Origin: Candidatus Magasanikiibacteriota bacterium
Lineage (GTDB): Bacteria > Patescibacteriota > Patescibacteriia > Magasanikbacterales > GWA2-37-8
Assembly (NCBI GenBank): GCA_023246655.1
Contig: JAHFHX010000001.1
Location: 92,648-126,000, forward strand
DNA length: 33,353 bases
Direction of reading: 5' to 3'
The stretch's first letter is position 1; each line of letters opens with the position of its first letter. Under the pieces are notes generated by a model. The model had not been told where the DNA came from. It worked only from the letters and a program-made list of their open reading frames with translations, and did not search any database. Below, one piece after another: positions 6,404 to 14,891 of the stretch. The translations under genes and the position numbers were made by a program.

Positions 6404-8479
6404 GTGTGTCTGCAAACATCAGAAAATAATCGAATCATGGTATGGTCAGGAGTTACTCTGTACGTCTTTTTGTTTTTATATGCGCTCTTTCTCCTTGTAC
6501 AATCCAAAACTGGCGCAAGCATCCTGAGCCCATGGCAAACTATTCACCCCGCCTACATTTACGTTTTCACCGTTGCAACCTTTATCCTTGGATTATTAAT
6601 TTTTTCATCACTCAAAATTCGCTGTCTTTTGCTTCTCCTCGTTCTCCACAGTTTTTTGTTGCATAGCTACTTGCCCTTGACGCATAACCTTCTTTATGGT
6701 GCCGACCAATGGCGACACATTGCGAATGAACAGCGTACGTTGAATGGTCAACCGTATCTCAAGGCCAAGCTGTCATCCCGACCGCAGGAGGGATCTCTGG
6801 CTCACGGGACGACGGACAGAGATTCCTCGTCGGCGCGAGCCTCGCTCGGAATGACAGGTGAGGCTGTTGGCCGCCTGGCGTACAGTCAATCCTGGTTTCT
6901 CACCGTCGGCATCGCTCGCATAACGGGTCTTGATCTCATCACCATCAACAAATGGCTTATCCCCATTCTCTGGTCACTCTGCTTTCCGTTACTCTTATAT
7001 AAACTCGGCCGTACGCTCGAGTGGAGTGAGCGTCAGTCGTTATTTTTAGTATGGCTTAGCGCTTTGCCGTTTGCATTCCAGGCAGCGGGGTCATTCACAC
7101 TGCCGGTAAATTTGGGATTTTTGATTTGGTTGGCATTTCTCATTCCATTATTCCAGCGGCTAAGAAATCCTCATCCGGGGCAAATTCTTTTGCTCGTGGT
7201 GCTTGGTGTGGTGTCGCTATTTGGGTATCCATTGTTTGGCGTGTTGTATTGGCTGGTATGGGGAGTAGGGGAGGTCATGTTATTGCGAGCGAAGCGAAGT
7301 CTCGCGATGCCTCGGAAGGCCAATCTCCCCGATAAGGTCATAGCGGGGGGGTTGCCACCCCTCGACTTGCGCTCGGGGTGCCTCGAGCGAAGTCGAGGGG
7401 CGCGTTGGTCGATGCGAATCGACCTCCTCGCAATGACATTTATCACCGCACTTGTTCTCCCAGCTCTTGAGTTGATTGCTGGTTACAGTCATTTTGTAAA
7501 AATAAATTGGCTCGCGCAACTCAAACAAATTATTGGGAATTTTTCCGCGTGGTACCTGGGGAGCGGCCCACGGCCACACGATATCGCGACGGGGAATATT
7601 ATTTTTAACCAGGTGCCGAGCTATACGTTCGTGAGTAATTGGTTTACTGTGTGGCGTGGTTGGCTGGTAATTTTTATGTTGGCTTTCTGGATTATTGTTA
7701 TCGTCGGTGGTCGTGAGCTGTGGCGTCGTCGTACTCCTGCTTTCTACTTTCTACTTCCTATTACACTCGGCCTCACGGGCAGTTACCTCATCTCGCGTTA
7801 TTTTTTGCAGGGGGAAGAAGTGCTCACCCGGCGATTGGATGTGGTACTTGCGCTGTTGTTTGTCATTTTGTTTGTCGAAGGTTTCTACGCAACATTGTCC
7901 CGTTGTCCCCTCCTTAAGAAGGAGGGGCGAGGGGTGGTCAACGACGCGTCGCCACATTACAAAGACCCCTCCGTCCCTGCGACGGGACACCTCCCCTTCG
8001 TAAGGGGAGGACAGCTCGTGGCTATTGCGTTTCTCTCAATCGGCATCGCCGCTTCATATTCCCTTGGTCCTGATACTAACACCGTGAGCACTGATGAATA
8101 TCAGGCAATGCAATACATCTGGTCACAGGAGCAACATAATTCGGAACATTGCGTGTTGGCCGAAACATATCCATTGCTCGCGCTCGAAGCAATTTCCAAT
8201 AAAGAAATAATTGGTGGAGGTTTCCCGATTGACGCAACCTTTGGACAGCTCGAGCGGCAACGTCTGTATTCCGCAATACTAAAAAATTCTAGTTTTGAGA
8301 CGTGGAAAGAAGTTCTAAATCTTATAAAACTCAATAGTTGTTGGCTGGTTGCGGAAAAGAATACTCTCCAGTATAATGAGTTTGTAAAAGTTGAAGTTCA
8401 CAACATGCAACTCTTTGGCAATATTGTTGTTTGGCACTATACGGGGCAGAGTCAATCTTTAAAAATTCCTAAGTTCTAA
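6404..8479 (+). CDS. Large polytopic membrane protein (glycosyltransferase-like or hypothetical) with three in-frame repeat insertions
   Basis: Many hydrophobic TM segments in a 691-aa ORF interrupted by repeat-encoded polar segments; start may be 6437. Confidence 0.75.
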   Translation: MCLQTSENNRIMVWSGVTLYVFLFLYALFLLVQSKTGASILSPWQTIHPAYIYVFTVATFILGLLIFSSLKIRCLLLLLVLHSFLLHSYLPLTHNLLYGADQWRHIANEQRTLNGQPYLKAKLSSRPQEGSLAHGTTDRDSSSARASLGMTGEAVGRLAYSQSWFLTVGIARITGLDLITINKWLIPILWSLCFPLLLYKLGRTLEWSERQSLFLVWLSALPFAFQAAGSFTLPVNLGFLIWLAFLIPLFQRLRNPHPGQILLLVVLGVVSLFGYPLFGVLYWLVWGVGEVMLLRAKRSLAMPRKANLPDKVIAGGLPPLDLRSGCLERSRGARWSMRIDLLAMTFITALVLPALELIAGYSHFVKINWLAQLKQIIGNFSAWYLGSGPRPHDIATGNIIFNQVPSYTFVSNWFTVWRGWLVIFMLAFWIIVIVGGRELWRRRTPAFYFLLPITLGLTGSYLISRYFLQGEEVLTRRLDVVLALLFVILFVEGFYATLSRCPLLKKEGRGVVNDASPHYKDPSVPATGHLPFVRGGQLVAIAFLSIGIAASYSLGPDTNTVSTDEYQAMQYIWSQEQHNSEHCVLAETYPLLALEAISNKEIIGGGFPIDATFGQLERQRLYSAILKNSSFETWKEVLNLIKLNSCWLVAEKNTLQYNEFVKVEVHNMQLFGNIVVWHYTGQSQSLKIPKF
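6770..6857. repeat. Family A palindromic element inside a CDS
   Basis: CTGTCATCCCGA...TCGGAATGACAG ends; internal GGGATCTCTG and GACGGACAGAGATTCC. Confidence 0.8.
7278..7438. repeat. Family A-like nested palindromic element inside a CDS
   Basis: TGTTATTGCGAGCGAAG...CCTCCTCGCAATGACA ends; inner CCCCTCGACTT...AAGTCGAGGGG hairpin. Confidence 0.75.
7904..8013. repeat. Family B palindromic element inside a CDS
   Basis: TGTCCCCTCCTTAAGAAGGAGGGGCGAGGGGTGGTC...CTCCCCTTCGTAAGGGGAGGACA; second copy at 25673-25770. Confidence 0.85.
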
Positions 8480-8550
8480 TTTCTAATGTCTAATATAATG
8501 CCAAATGACAAATCGGACATTGGAAATTCTATTAGGAATTAGAAATTTTT
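8461..8550. repeat. Inverted repeat of TTCTAAT-type heptamer arrays upstream of the HIT gene
   Basis: aaaaattcctaagttctaatttctaatgtc vs gacattggaaattctattaggaattagaaattttt. Confidence 0.7.
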
Positions 8551-8552
8551 AT

Positions 8553-8960
8553 ATGAACGATTGTCTTTTTTGTAAAATCATCGCTGGTCAAATACCAAAC
8601 TACACAGTTTATCAAGATGATCACGTCTTGGCTTTTTTAGATATCCATCCTTGCGCCAAAGGCCACACCGTCATCGTGCCAAAAAAACATTTTGCTGATT
8701 TGCAACAAATGGATAGCAGAAGTTGGAGTGAATGTGCTATAAGTATTCATAAGGTGATACAGAAAATTCAAGCAGTTCTCAAGCCAGATGGCATGAATAT
8801 TGGTATGAATGATCGACCAGTTGCTGGCCAAGCTGTTCCCCATGTACATTGGCATATTATTCCACGCTGGAGTGGGGATGGTGGCGGATCAATGCATTCT
8901 ATCGTCCGGAGCAAAAACGTCGGCGAGGTGAAGGAATTAGCTCAATTGTTTGTTGTGTAA
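8553..8960 (+). CDS. HIT family protein (histidine triad hydrolase)
   Basis: MNDCLFCKIIAGQIPNYTVYQDDHVLAFLDIHPCAKGHTVIVPKKH...VPHVHWHIIPR. Confidence 0.95.
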   Translation: MNDCLFCKIIAGQIPNYTVYQDDHVLAFLDIHPCAKGHTVIVPKKHFADLQQMDSRSWSECAISIHKVIQKIQAVLKPDGMNIGMNDRPVAGQAVPHVHWHIIPRWSGDGGGSMHSIVRSKNVGEVKELAQLFVV

Positions 8961-8978
8961 GGCGCCCAGTGTCATATT

Positions 8979-9560
8979 ATGAGGAGGATCAATAAATTAA
9001 TGTTACTGGTAGTATTGGCAATAGCTGCTATTTTTGGAGTGAGTACATTACCATCACCTCCCAAACCAGAACTACTAAAAAGTCATACTGCAATCCCGAT
9101 TCTGGCATTGAAAGAAAAAGTTGTTACGAGCACTTCTCATTCGGTGCGATTCTCGCAAGCTTTATCGAATTATTTTTTGGTTACTCGTGCTATTGATGGT
9201 GATACCATTGAACTTGAAACAGGGAAACACGTACGCTACATTGGTATTAATACTCCTGAATCCGTCCACCCGCGTAAGGCAGTACAGTGTTTTGGTCACG
9301 AGGCTGCGGAACGTAATCGGCAACTCGTTGAGGGGGAGTATGTTCGTTTGGTAAAAGATGTCTCGGAAACCGATCGCTATGGCCGACTCCTGCGCTACGT
9401 TTATTTAAAGAATGGAACTTTTATAAATTTAGAACTTGTCAAAGAAGGTTACGCCCACGCTGCCACCTGGCCGCCGGACGTAAATTACTCATTGCAATTT
9501 GTGGCTGCCGAGCGAATTGCGCGGGAGGAGGGGAGAGGATTATGGGGTGCTTGTAAGTAG
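8979..9560 (+). CDS. Thermonuclease/SNase family nuclease with N-terminal signal or anchor
   Basis: RAIDGDTIELETGKHVRYIGINTPES...DRYGRLLRYVYLKNGTFINLELVKEGYA. Confidence 0.92.
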   Translation: MRRINKLMLLVVLAIAAIFGVSTLPSPPKPELLKSHTAIPILALKEKVVTSTSHSVRFSQALSNYFLVTRAIDGDTIELETGKHVRYIGINTPESVHPRKAVQCFGHEAAERNRQLVEGEYVRLVKDVSETDRYGRLLRYVYLKNGTFINLELVKEGYAHAATWPPDVNYSLQFVAAERIAREEGRGLWGACK

Positions 9561-9612
9561 GAATTTCACGATGCGCTTAAGCTTCCGAATAATACTTAAT
9601 CGATCTTTCGTT

Positions 9613-10104
9613 ATGTCAATCGACGCGCATAAAATGTATACCGCGACCTTAAAAACATCAGTGGGCAACATTGTTGTTGAGTTAACTGCTGCGGCGACGC
9701 CGATTACTGTAAATAATTTTGTTAATCTAGCTAAGAAGCATTTTTACGATAATACTATTTTTCACCGCGTTATTAAAGATTTTATGATCCAAGGCGGCGA
9801 CCCCAAGGGAAACGGCACGGGCGACCCGGGGTACCGGTTTGACGATGAGCTGTTCCAAGGTGATTATACGCGTGGCACGCTTGCTATGGCAAATTCGGGA
9901 CCCAATACCAACGGCAGCCAATTCTTTATTATGCACGCCACTGTTCCACTGCCAAAAAATTATGTCATTTTTGGCCACGTTATTCAGGGGCTCGATGTCG
10001 TCGATAAAATTGCCACGGCCCCAGTTGGTGTTAGCGACGGTGGTGAACCATCGCGGCCAGTAACGCCGGTGACCGTAGAGAGTGTGGAGATTAGTGAGAG
10101 GTAA
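9613..10104 (+). CDS. Peptidyl-prolyl cis-trans isomerase, cyclophilin type
   Basis: IFHRVIKDFMIQGGDPKGNGTGDPGYRFDDE...LAMANSGPNTNGSQFFI...FGHVIQGLDVVDKI; start MSIDAHKMYTATLKTSVG. Confidence 0.95.
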   Translation: MSIDAHKMYTATLKTSVGNIVVELTAAATPITVNNFVNLAKKHFYDNTIFHRVIKDFMIQGGDPKGNGTGDPGYRFDDELFQGDYTRGTLAMANSGPNTNGSQFFIMHATVPLPKNYVIFGHVIQGLDVVDKIATAPVGVSDGGEPSRPVTPVTVESVEISER

Positions 10105-10106
10105 TT

Positions 10107-10319
10107 TTAATTGTCATCCCGAGCAACAGCGAGGGATCTCTGGCTCACCGTTGTCATTCCGACCGAGTCCCGAGTACTCGGGACGAGCGGAGGAATCGCT
10201 TGACCGTTGCGACTCATGGGTCAAGGGATTCTTCGACTTCGGCTGCGAAGCCTTCGCTCAGAATGACAGATGAGTGGGTAAGCCAGAGATCCCTCGCTGT
10301 TGCTCGGGATGACAAAATA
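10107..10319. repeat. Family A composite: palindrome nested within a palindrome
   Basis: Outer TTGTCATCCCGAGCAACAGCGAGGGATCTCTGGCT / AGCCAGAGATCCCTCGCTGTTGCTCGGGATGACAA; inner TTGTCATTCCGACCGAG...CTCAGAATGACAG (10152-10268). Confidence 0.9.
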
Positions 10320-10332
10320 AAAGTAATATTGT

Positions 10333-11043
10333 ATGTCCACTCTCATTTTCGATATCGAAACCATTGGCGAAGATTATGACGCTCTCGATGCCACCACCCA
10401 AAAAATGCTCACGCGCTGGCTCAAACGGGAATCATATGATCAAGAGGAATACGAACAGGCACTGCTTGATATCAAAAACGGCTTAGGATTTTCCCCGTTG
10501 ACCGGAGAAATTGTCGCAATCGGGGTTTTAGATATGGAAAAAAATAAAGGTGCCGTGTATTACCAAGCGCTTGGTCAAGCCAGCGTTGATGAGGAAGTTG
10601 ACGGTATCACTTTCAAACAAAAAACCGAAGGCGAGATGCTTGAAAGTTTTTGGCAGGGAGTGAAAAATTATCAGCACTTTGTGACTTTCAATGGCCGCTC
10701 ATTTGATGTGCCATACCTCATGGTTCGTTCGGCGGTCCACAAAATAAAACCAACCAAAAATTTGTTAGCCAATCGTTACCTCAATTACCAGGCGGGCGAT
10801 GCTAAGCATGTTGATTTGCTTGATCAGCTCAGCTTCTATGGTGCCGTCAAGCGCAAGGGGAGTCTCCATCTTTGGAGTCGTGCCTTTGGTATCAAAAGCC
10901 CGAAAGCCGATGGCGTTGACGGCGATGACGTCGCCAAGCTCTTTAGAGCCAAAAAGTTTTTGGACATTGCCAAGTATAATGTGGGAGATTTGCGAGCAAC
11001 AAAAGAACTCTTTGAATACTGGAAAGAGTATTTTGATATTTAG
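10333..11043 (+). CDS. Predicted 3'-5' exonuclease (PolB-exonuclease-like, RNase H fold)
   Basis: STLIFDIETIGEDYDALD...TFNGRSFDVPYLMVRS...HVDLLDQLSFYGA...YNVGDLRATKELFEYW. Confidence 0.85.
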   Translation: MSTLIFDIETIGEDYDALDATTQKMLTRWLKRESYDQEEYEQALLDIKNGLGFSPLTGEIVAIGVLDMEKNKGAVYYQALGQASVDEEVDGITFKQKTEGEMLESFWQGVKNYQHFVTFNGRSFDVPYLMVRSAVHKIKPTKNLLANRYLNYQAGDAKHVDLLDQLSFYGAVKRKGSLHLWSRAFGIKSPKADGVDGDDVAKLFRAKKFLDIAKYNVGDLRATKELFEYWKEYFDI

Positions 11044-11047
11044 CCGA

Positions 11048-11172
11048 TTGTCATCCCGAACGCTTGTGAGGGATCTCTGTCCGTCGTTGATTGAGCCAGA
11101 GATCCCTCCCGCCAGAGGCGGGCAGGCGTCGCGCTGTGTCCCGCCTTTGGCGGAAGGCTCGCTCGGTGACAA
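11048..11172. repeat. Family A element (copy related to 1477-1617)
   Basis: TTGTCATCCCGA...GCTCGGTGACAA; shares gagatccctcccgccagaggcgggcaggcgtcgcgctgtgtcc(c)gcctttggcggaaggc with the 1477-1617 copy. Confidence 0.85.
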
Positions 11173-11194
11173 CGGTATCAAAATTTGTTATACT
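11166..11194 (+). promoter_or_regulatory. Putative promoter with its -35 in the repeat terminus
   Basis: GTGACA (11166-11171), 17 nt, TATACT (11189-11194), ATG at 11201. Confidence 0.5.
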
Positions 11195-11200
11195 ATATCC

Positions 11201-13357
11201 ATGGCCGAGCCAGTAGTACCAAAAATTGAACCAACCATTAAAGTTGACCCCGAAATCAACTTTTTTGGCATGACAAATTATCGGAATCAGAACCGGAAAT
11301 TTGGTATTAAATTGGATGACCGGCGGCGGCACATGTATGTGGTGGGCAAAACCGGCATGGGGAAAACGACTATCCTCGAGAACATGGTGTTGAACGATAT
11401 TTATTCTGGGCATGGTGTGGGCGTCGTAGATCCACATGGAGATTTTGCTGAAAAAATTATCAATTACGTCCCCCCCAACCGCATCAACGACATTGTATAT
11501 TTTAACCCAGCAGATTTGGATTATCCAATTGGTTTTAACATTTTAGAAACGATTCGTCCGGACCAAAAACACCTCATTGCGTCTGGTCTCATGGGCGTAT
11601 TCAAAAAAATCTGGCCTGATGTTTGGAGCGCGCGCATGGAATATATTTTAAATAATACTATTCTAGCATTATTGGATTTTCCGGGAACAACTCTGCTTGG
11701 CATCAATCGCATGTTGGCCGATGAAGAATATCGCAAGCGGGTCGTTAACAACACCAAAGATCCGGTGGTTAAAGCTTATTGGCAGACGGAGTTTGCCAAT
11801 TATAGTGATAAATTTCGTTCCGAAGCAGTGTCGCCAATTCAAAATAAAATCGGACAATTTTTGTCCGCCTCAGTCATTCGCAACATCGTCGCACAAGTAA
11901 AATCACGAATTAATATTCGTGAAATTATGGATGAGCAGAAAATTTTTATCATGAACTTATCAAAAGGGAGAATTGGTGAAGATAATTCGCGGCTTTTAGG
12001 GGGCATGCTGATTACTAAAATTCAACTCTCAGCGATGGAGAGGGTAGATATTCCGGAACCAACGCGTAAGGATTTCTTCTTATACGTAGATGAATTTCAA
12101 AATTTTGCTACGGAAAGTTTTGCTAATATTCTTTCTGAGGCGCGCAAATATCGATTAGATCTTATTATGGCTCACCAATATATGGAACAGCTTGATGAAA
12201 CAGTGCTGGCCTCCGTTATTGGCAACGTTGGCACCATGGTGACGTTTCGCGTTGGTTCAACTGATGCTGAGATTCTTGCCAAAGAGTTTGCTCCCACCTT
12301 CATTGAAGAAGATTTGGTTAATTTGCCGAAATTTCATACCTATTTAAAACTCATGATTGATGGTGTAGCATCACGTCCTTTTAGTGCCCTCACACTGCCG
12401 CCAATTGGTTCGCCCACCAACAGTACCGAGAAAGTTGTCCGTGTGTCTCGGGAGCGTTACGCCGTTCCCCGAGAAAAAATTGAAGATAAAATTGCTCGCT
12501 GGAGCGGAATGGTAGTGATGACTGATGAGGAAGCGGCCGCGCTTGAAATGGATGAAGATGAGGCGGCTTTTAAAAATCCAATGCCAACACCTGTAGCGTC
12601 TGCTCTGCGCAAACCAGATCCTATCTCTTCCCAACCAGCCGTACACCGTCCTGATGCGTCGATATCAATGGCGGCGCCAAAAATTTCAACACCACGCGAG
12701 CCTCCCCGACAAGGGCCACCACAAAATAGCATTCCATCATTGGTCCCTCGTCCAATGACTCCTCCCGCTTTGGTTTCTTTGCGTCCCCAATCGGCGCCAG
12801 CATCTCGGCCCCTCCAACCAGTCGGGGCGCAATCATCGTCTGGCCAAGCTCAGGATGGGCAACGTAAAAGAAAACGTAAACGAAAAAAATCGAGTAGTGG
12901 TGGAGGGCCAAGTGGTGGGGAAACCGTGCTGTTAGTTGATCCTAATCAGAGGGGAATATCATTAAACCAAATGCTCGGTGGCAATTCCAATCGAGATCGA
13001 CAGCCATCATCACAGAGAAATGGCGGTCAAGAACAATCGTCACGACGATCATCACAATCCCCAGCATCAACCAGCCCGCCCCCTGCTGACGATTCTCCCG
13101 CACCGCTCGATATTGGATTATCAATCTCTTCAGCACCAACCCCCACACCAAAAACGGTGTTAGGATTTTTAGATCACAACACACCCGCCATTCCACAATC
13201 ACAATCTTTTCAACATTCTCGACTACTTGAACAACCTCAGCCTGTAGAGCCCCCACGACCTCCAGCTCCGTCTCCCCAGGCTCCTCAACCCACCCAACCG
13301 ATTCATTCTTCCCCCAAAACTATTCAGCCGGGGAGGGTGGTGAAGATTGAAGATTAA
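11201..13357 (+). CDS. VirD4/TraG-like (type IV secretion/conjugation-type) ATPase with long Pro/Ser/Gln-rich C-terminal tail
   Basis: MYVVGKTGMGKTTILENMVLNDI (Walker A), VGVVDPHGDFAEKI, FFLYVDEFQNFATESFANILSEARKYRLDLIMAHQYMEQL; low-complexity tail with KRKRKRKK. Confidence 0.88.
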   Translation: MAEPVVPKIEPTIKVDPEINFFGMTNYRNQNRKFGIKLDDRRRHMYVVGKTGMGKTTILENMVLNDIYSGHGVGVVDPHGDFAEKIINYVPPNRINDIVYFNPADLDYPIGFNILETIRPDQKHLIASGLMGVFKKIWPDVWSARMEYILNNTILALLDFPGTTLLGINRMLADEEYRKRVVNNTKDPVVKAYWQTEFANYSDKFRSEAVSPIQNKIGQFLSASVIRNIVAQVKSRINIREIMDEQKIFIMNLSKGRIGEDNSRLLGGMLITKIQLSAMERVDIPEPTRKDFFLYVDEFQNFATESFANILSEARKYRLDLIMAHQYMEQLDETVLASVIGNVGTMVTFRVGSTDAEILAKEFAPTFIEEDLVNLPKFHTYLKLMIDGVASRPFSALTLPPIGSPTNSTEKVVRVSRERYAVPREKIEDKIARWSGMVVMTDEEAAALEMDEDEAAFKNPMPTPVASALRKPDPISSQPAVHRPDASISMAAPKISTPREPPRQGPPQNSIPSLVPRPMTPPALVSLRPQSAPASRPLQPVGAQSSSGQAQDGQRKRKRKRKKSSSGGGPSGGETVLLVDPNQRGISLNQMLGGNSNRDRQPSSQRNGGQEQSSRRSSQSPASTSPPPADDSPAPLDIGLSISSAPTPTPKTVLGFLDHNTPAIPQSQSFQHSRLLEQPQPVEPPRPPAPSPQAPQPTQPIHSSPKTIQPGRVVKIED

Positions 13358-13376
13358 GATTGTCAAAACCAAGCTA

Positions 13377-13412
13377 AAAGAGTAATATTCAAAAGATATT
13401 ACTCTTTATTAT
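13377..13412 (+). terminator. Rho-independent terminator
   Basis: AAAGAGTAATA (13377-13387)/TATTACTCTTT (13397-13407) then ATTATAT. Confidence 0.75.
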
Positions 13413-13414
13413 AT

Positions 13415-14887
13415 ATGGGTACAATTGATGAATTACTAAAGAGAGACTGGTATTTTCAGGGGTTTAATGGCACGCCGGCATTACTTTATGGCCCCATGTA
13501 TTCTATGTTTAAGGACATGCCCAATTTTTTAGGGTATGGATATTCCGCTTGCATTGAATAGTTTCAAAATGATATTTGTTATTATTTATACGCGTGGGAT
13601 GATCTTTATTCTATTTTGAACCAGCTCCTCAATCACTACGCTCAGGATAAAACATATACGAATTTTTTGGTAGACCAAAATGAGATTATTTGTAAAAAAG
13701 TTTTGAGCGAGTTTCGTTTAATGGACATAAAAAATTTAAATAGCGTTCCCACTGAAAGATTGTTGGAACTCTGGAGAAGGGCAATTAAATTATACGCACA
13801 GCTGGCCAGTGTGTCTCATATTGTTGAGGGGTTTGTGCTTACTACCGAAATCAAAGTGAGGGAACTTACGGAAAAGAATTTTCCCGGGCACGGTTTAGAG
13901 ATGGTCCCGATTCTTACTCTTCCTACGCACCATTCGTTTATAACAACCGAACATTATGAATTGTGCTTGATTGGCCTTGAGGTACAGCGGAAGTTTCATA
14001 CACCAGCAAGCGTCGAAGATTTTTTACACAGCGAATCTGTTGTTGTGAAACTCAAAAATCATCAAGAAAAATATTATTGGAAATTAAATAGCTACAGTAG
14101 TGCCAAATGCTTGTCTGTAACAGATTTTGCCAAAGAATTATTTGAGATGTTTGAAAAAAATACTGATTTTGAAAAAATTATTACTAACTATAATTCACTT
14201 CCAGAAAAAATTGTGCAAAGAGATAAGCTTATTTCTCAAATTAAAGATGCTGAACTTGTTACACTTCTAACCATAGGAGAAGCAATTGTACGGATCCATG
14301 ATCGCAGAAAAGAGTGTATCACATTTATGCTTACGTATGTAGATACTATTTTAAAAGAAATTGCTACACGTGTTGGTATTCCATTTACCGATGCTCGATA
14401 TATTTGTCCTTCGGAAGTGAGCAGCGTTGCTCAGATGGGCGATGAACTGAAGAAGAGAAGGGCGCAAAGTCTATATGTATTTACAGCGAATGAAGAATTA
14501 GTTTTTACTGGTGAAACTGCAGCTCAGTATTATAAAAAGCTGCATAAAGATACTGGCTATGAAAATCCGTCAGAATTACGAGGAAACTGCGCCTCAAAAG
14601 GCAAAGTGCAAGGTATAGTAAAATTGTGTCGTGGAGAGAAAGAAATTGCTCTCTTTGAGGAAGGGCAGATTTTGGTAGCTTGCATGACACAACCAGAATT
14701 TGTGCCCGCCATGAAGAAAGCCAAAGCCATTATCACGGATGAAGGTGGTTTAACTTGCCACGCAGCCATTATATCGCGAGAGTTAGGGATACCCTGTGTT
14801 ATTGGAACTAAAATTGCTACACAGGTTTTAAAAGACGGAGATATGGTGGAAGTGGATGCAGAGAAGGGGATTGTGAAAAAAATTTAA
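13415..14887 (+). pseudogene. PEP-utilising enzyme mobile (swivelling phosphohistidine) domain protein, interrupted by an in-frame TAG at 13559-13561; downstream ORF 13616-14887 intact
   Basis: ATG 13415 reads MGTIDELLKRDWYFQGFNGTPALLYGPMYSMFKDMPNFLGYGYSACIE*FQNDICYYLYAWDDLYSILNQL... in the same frame as the ORF; C-terminus ITDEGGLTCHAAIISRELGIPCVIGTKIA. Confidence 0.75.
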
Positions 14888-14891
14888 AAAT

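Noticed and set aside
7171-7579. Minus-strand ORFs 7171-7446 and 7280-7579
   Set aside because: They run through the palindromic repeat inside the membrane-protein gene; the open frame follows from repeat symmetry.
10082-10273. ORF 10082-10273 (+) as a gene
   Set aside because: Repeat-derived (CHPEQQRGISGSPLSFRPSPEYSGRAEESLDRC...), overlapping the end of the cyclophilin gene.
12371-13256. Overlapping ORFs in the VirD4-like tail region (12371-12646 -, 12457-12732 -, 12621-12911 -, 12942-13256 -, 12978-13163 +)
   Set aside because: By-products of biased low-complexity coding sequence; no independent evidence.
13559-13561. TAG (or TGA) recoding as an explanation for the in-frame TAG
   Set aside because: TAG ends other intact genes here (SNase at 9558-9560, rpmJ at 20778-20780), and TGA is used as stop (ClpC, queE, folE), so neither amber recoding nor code 25 (UGA=Gly) is supported.
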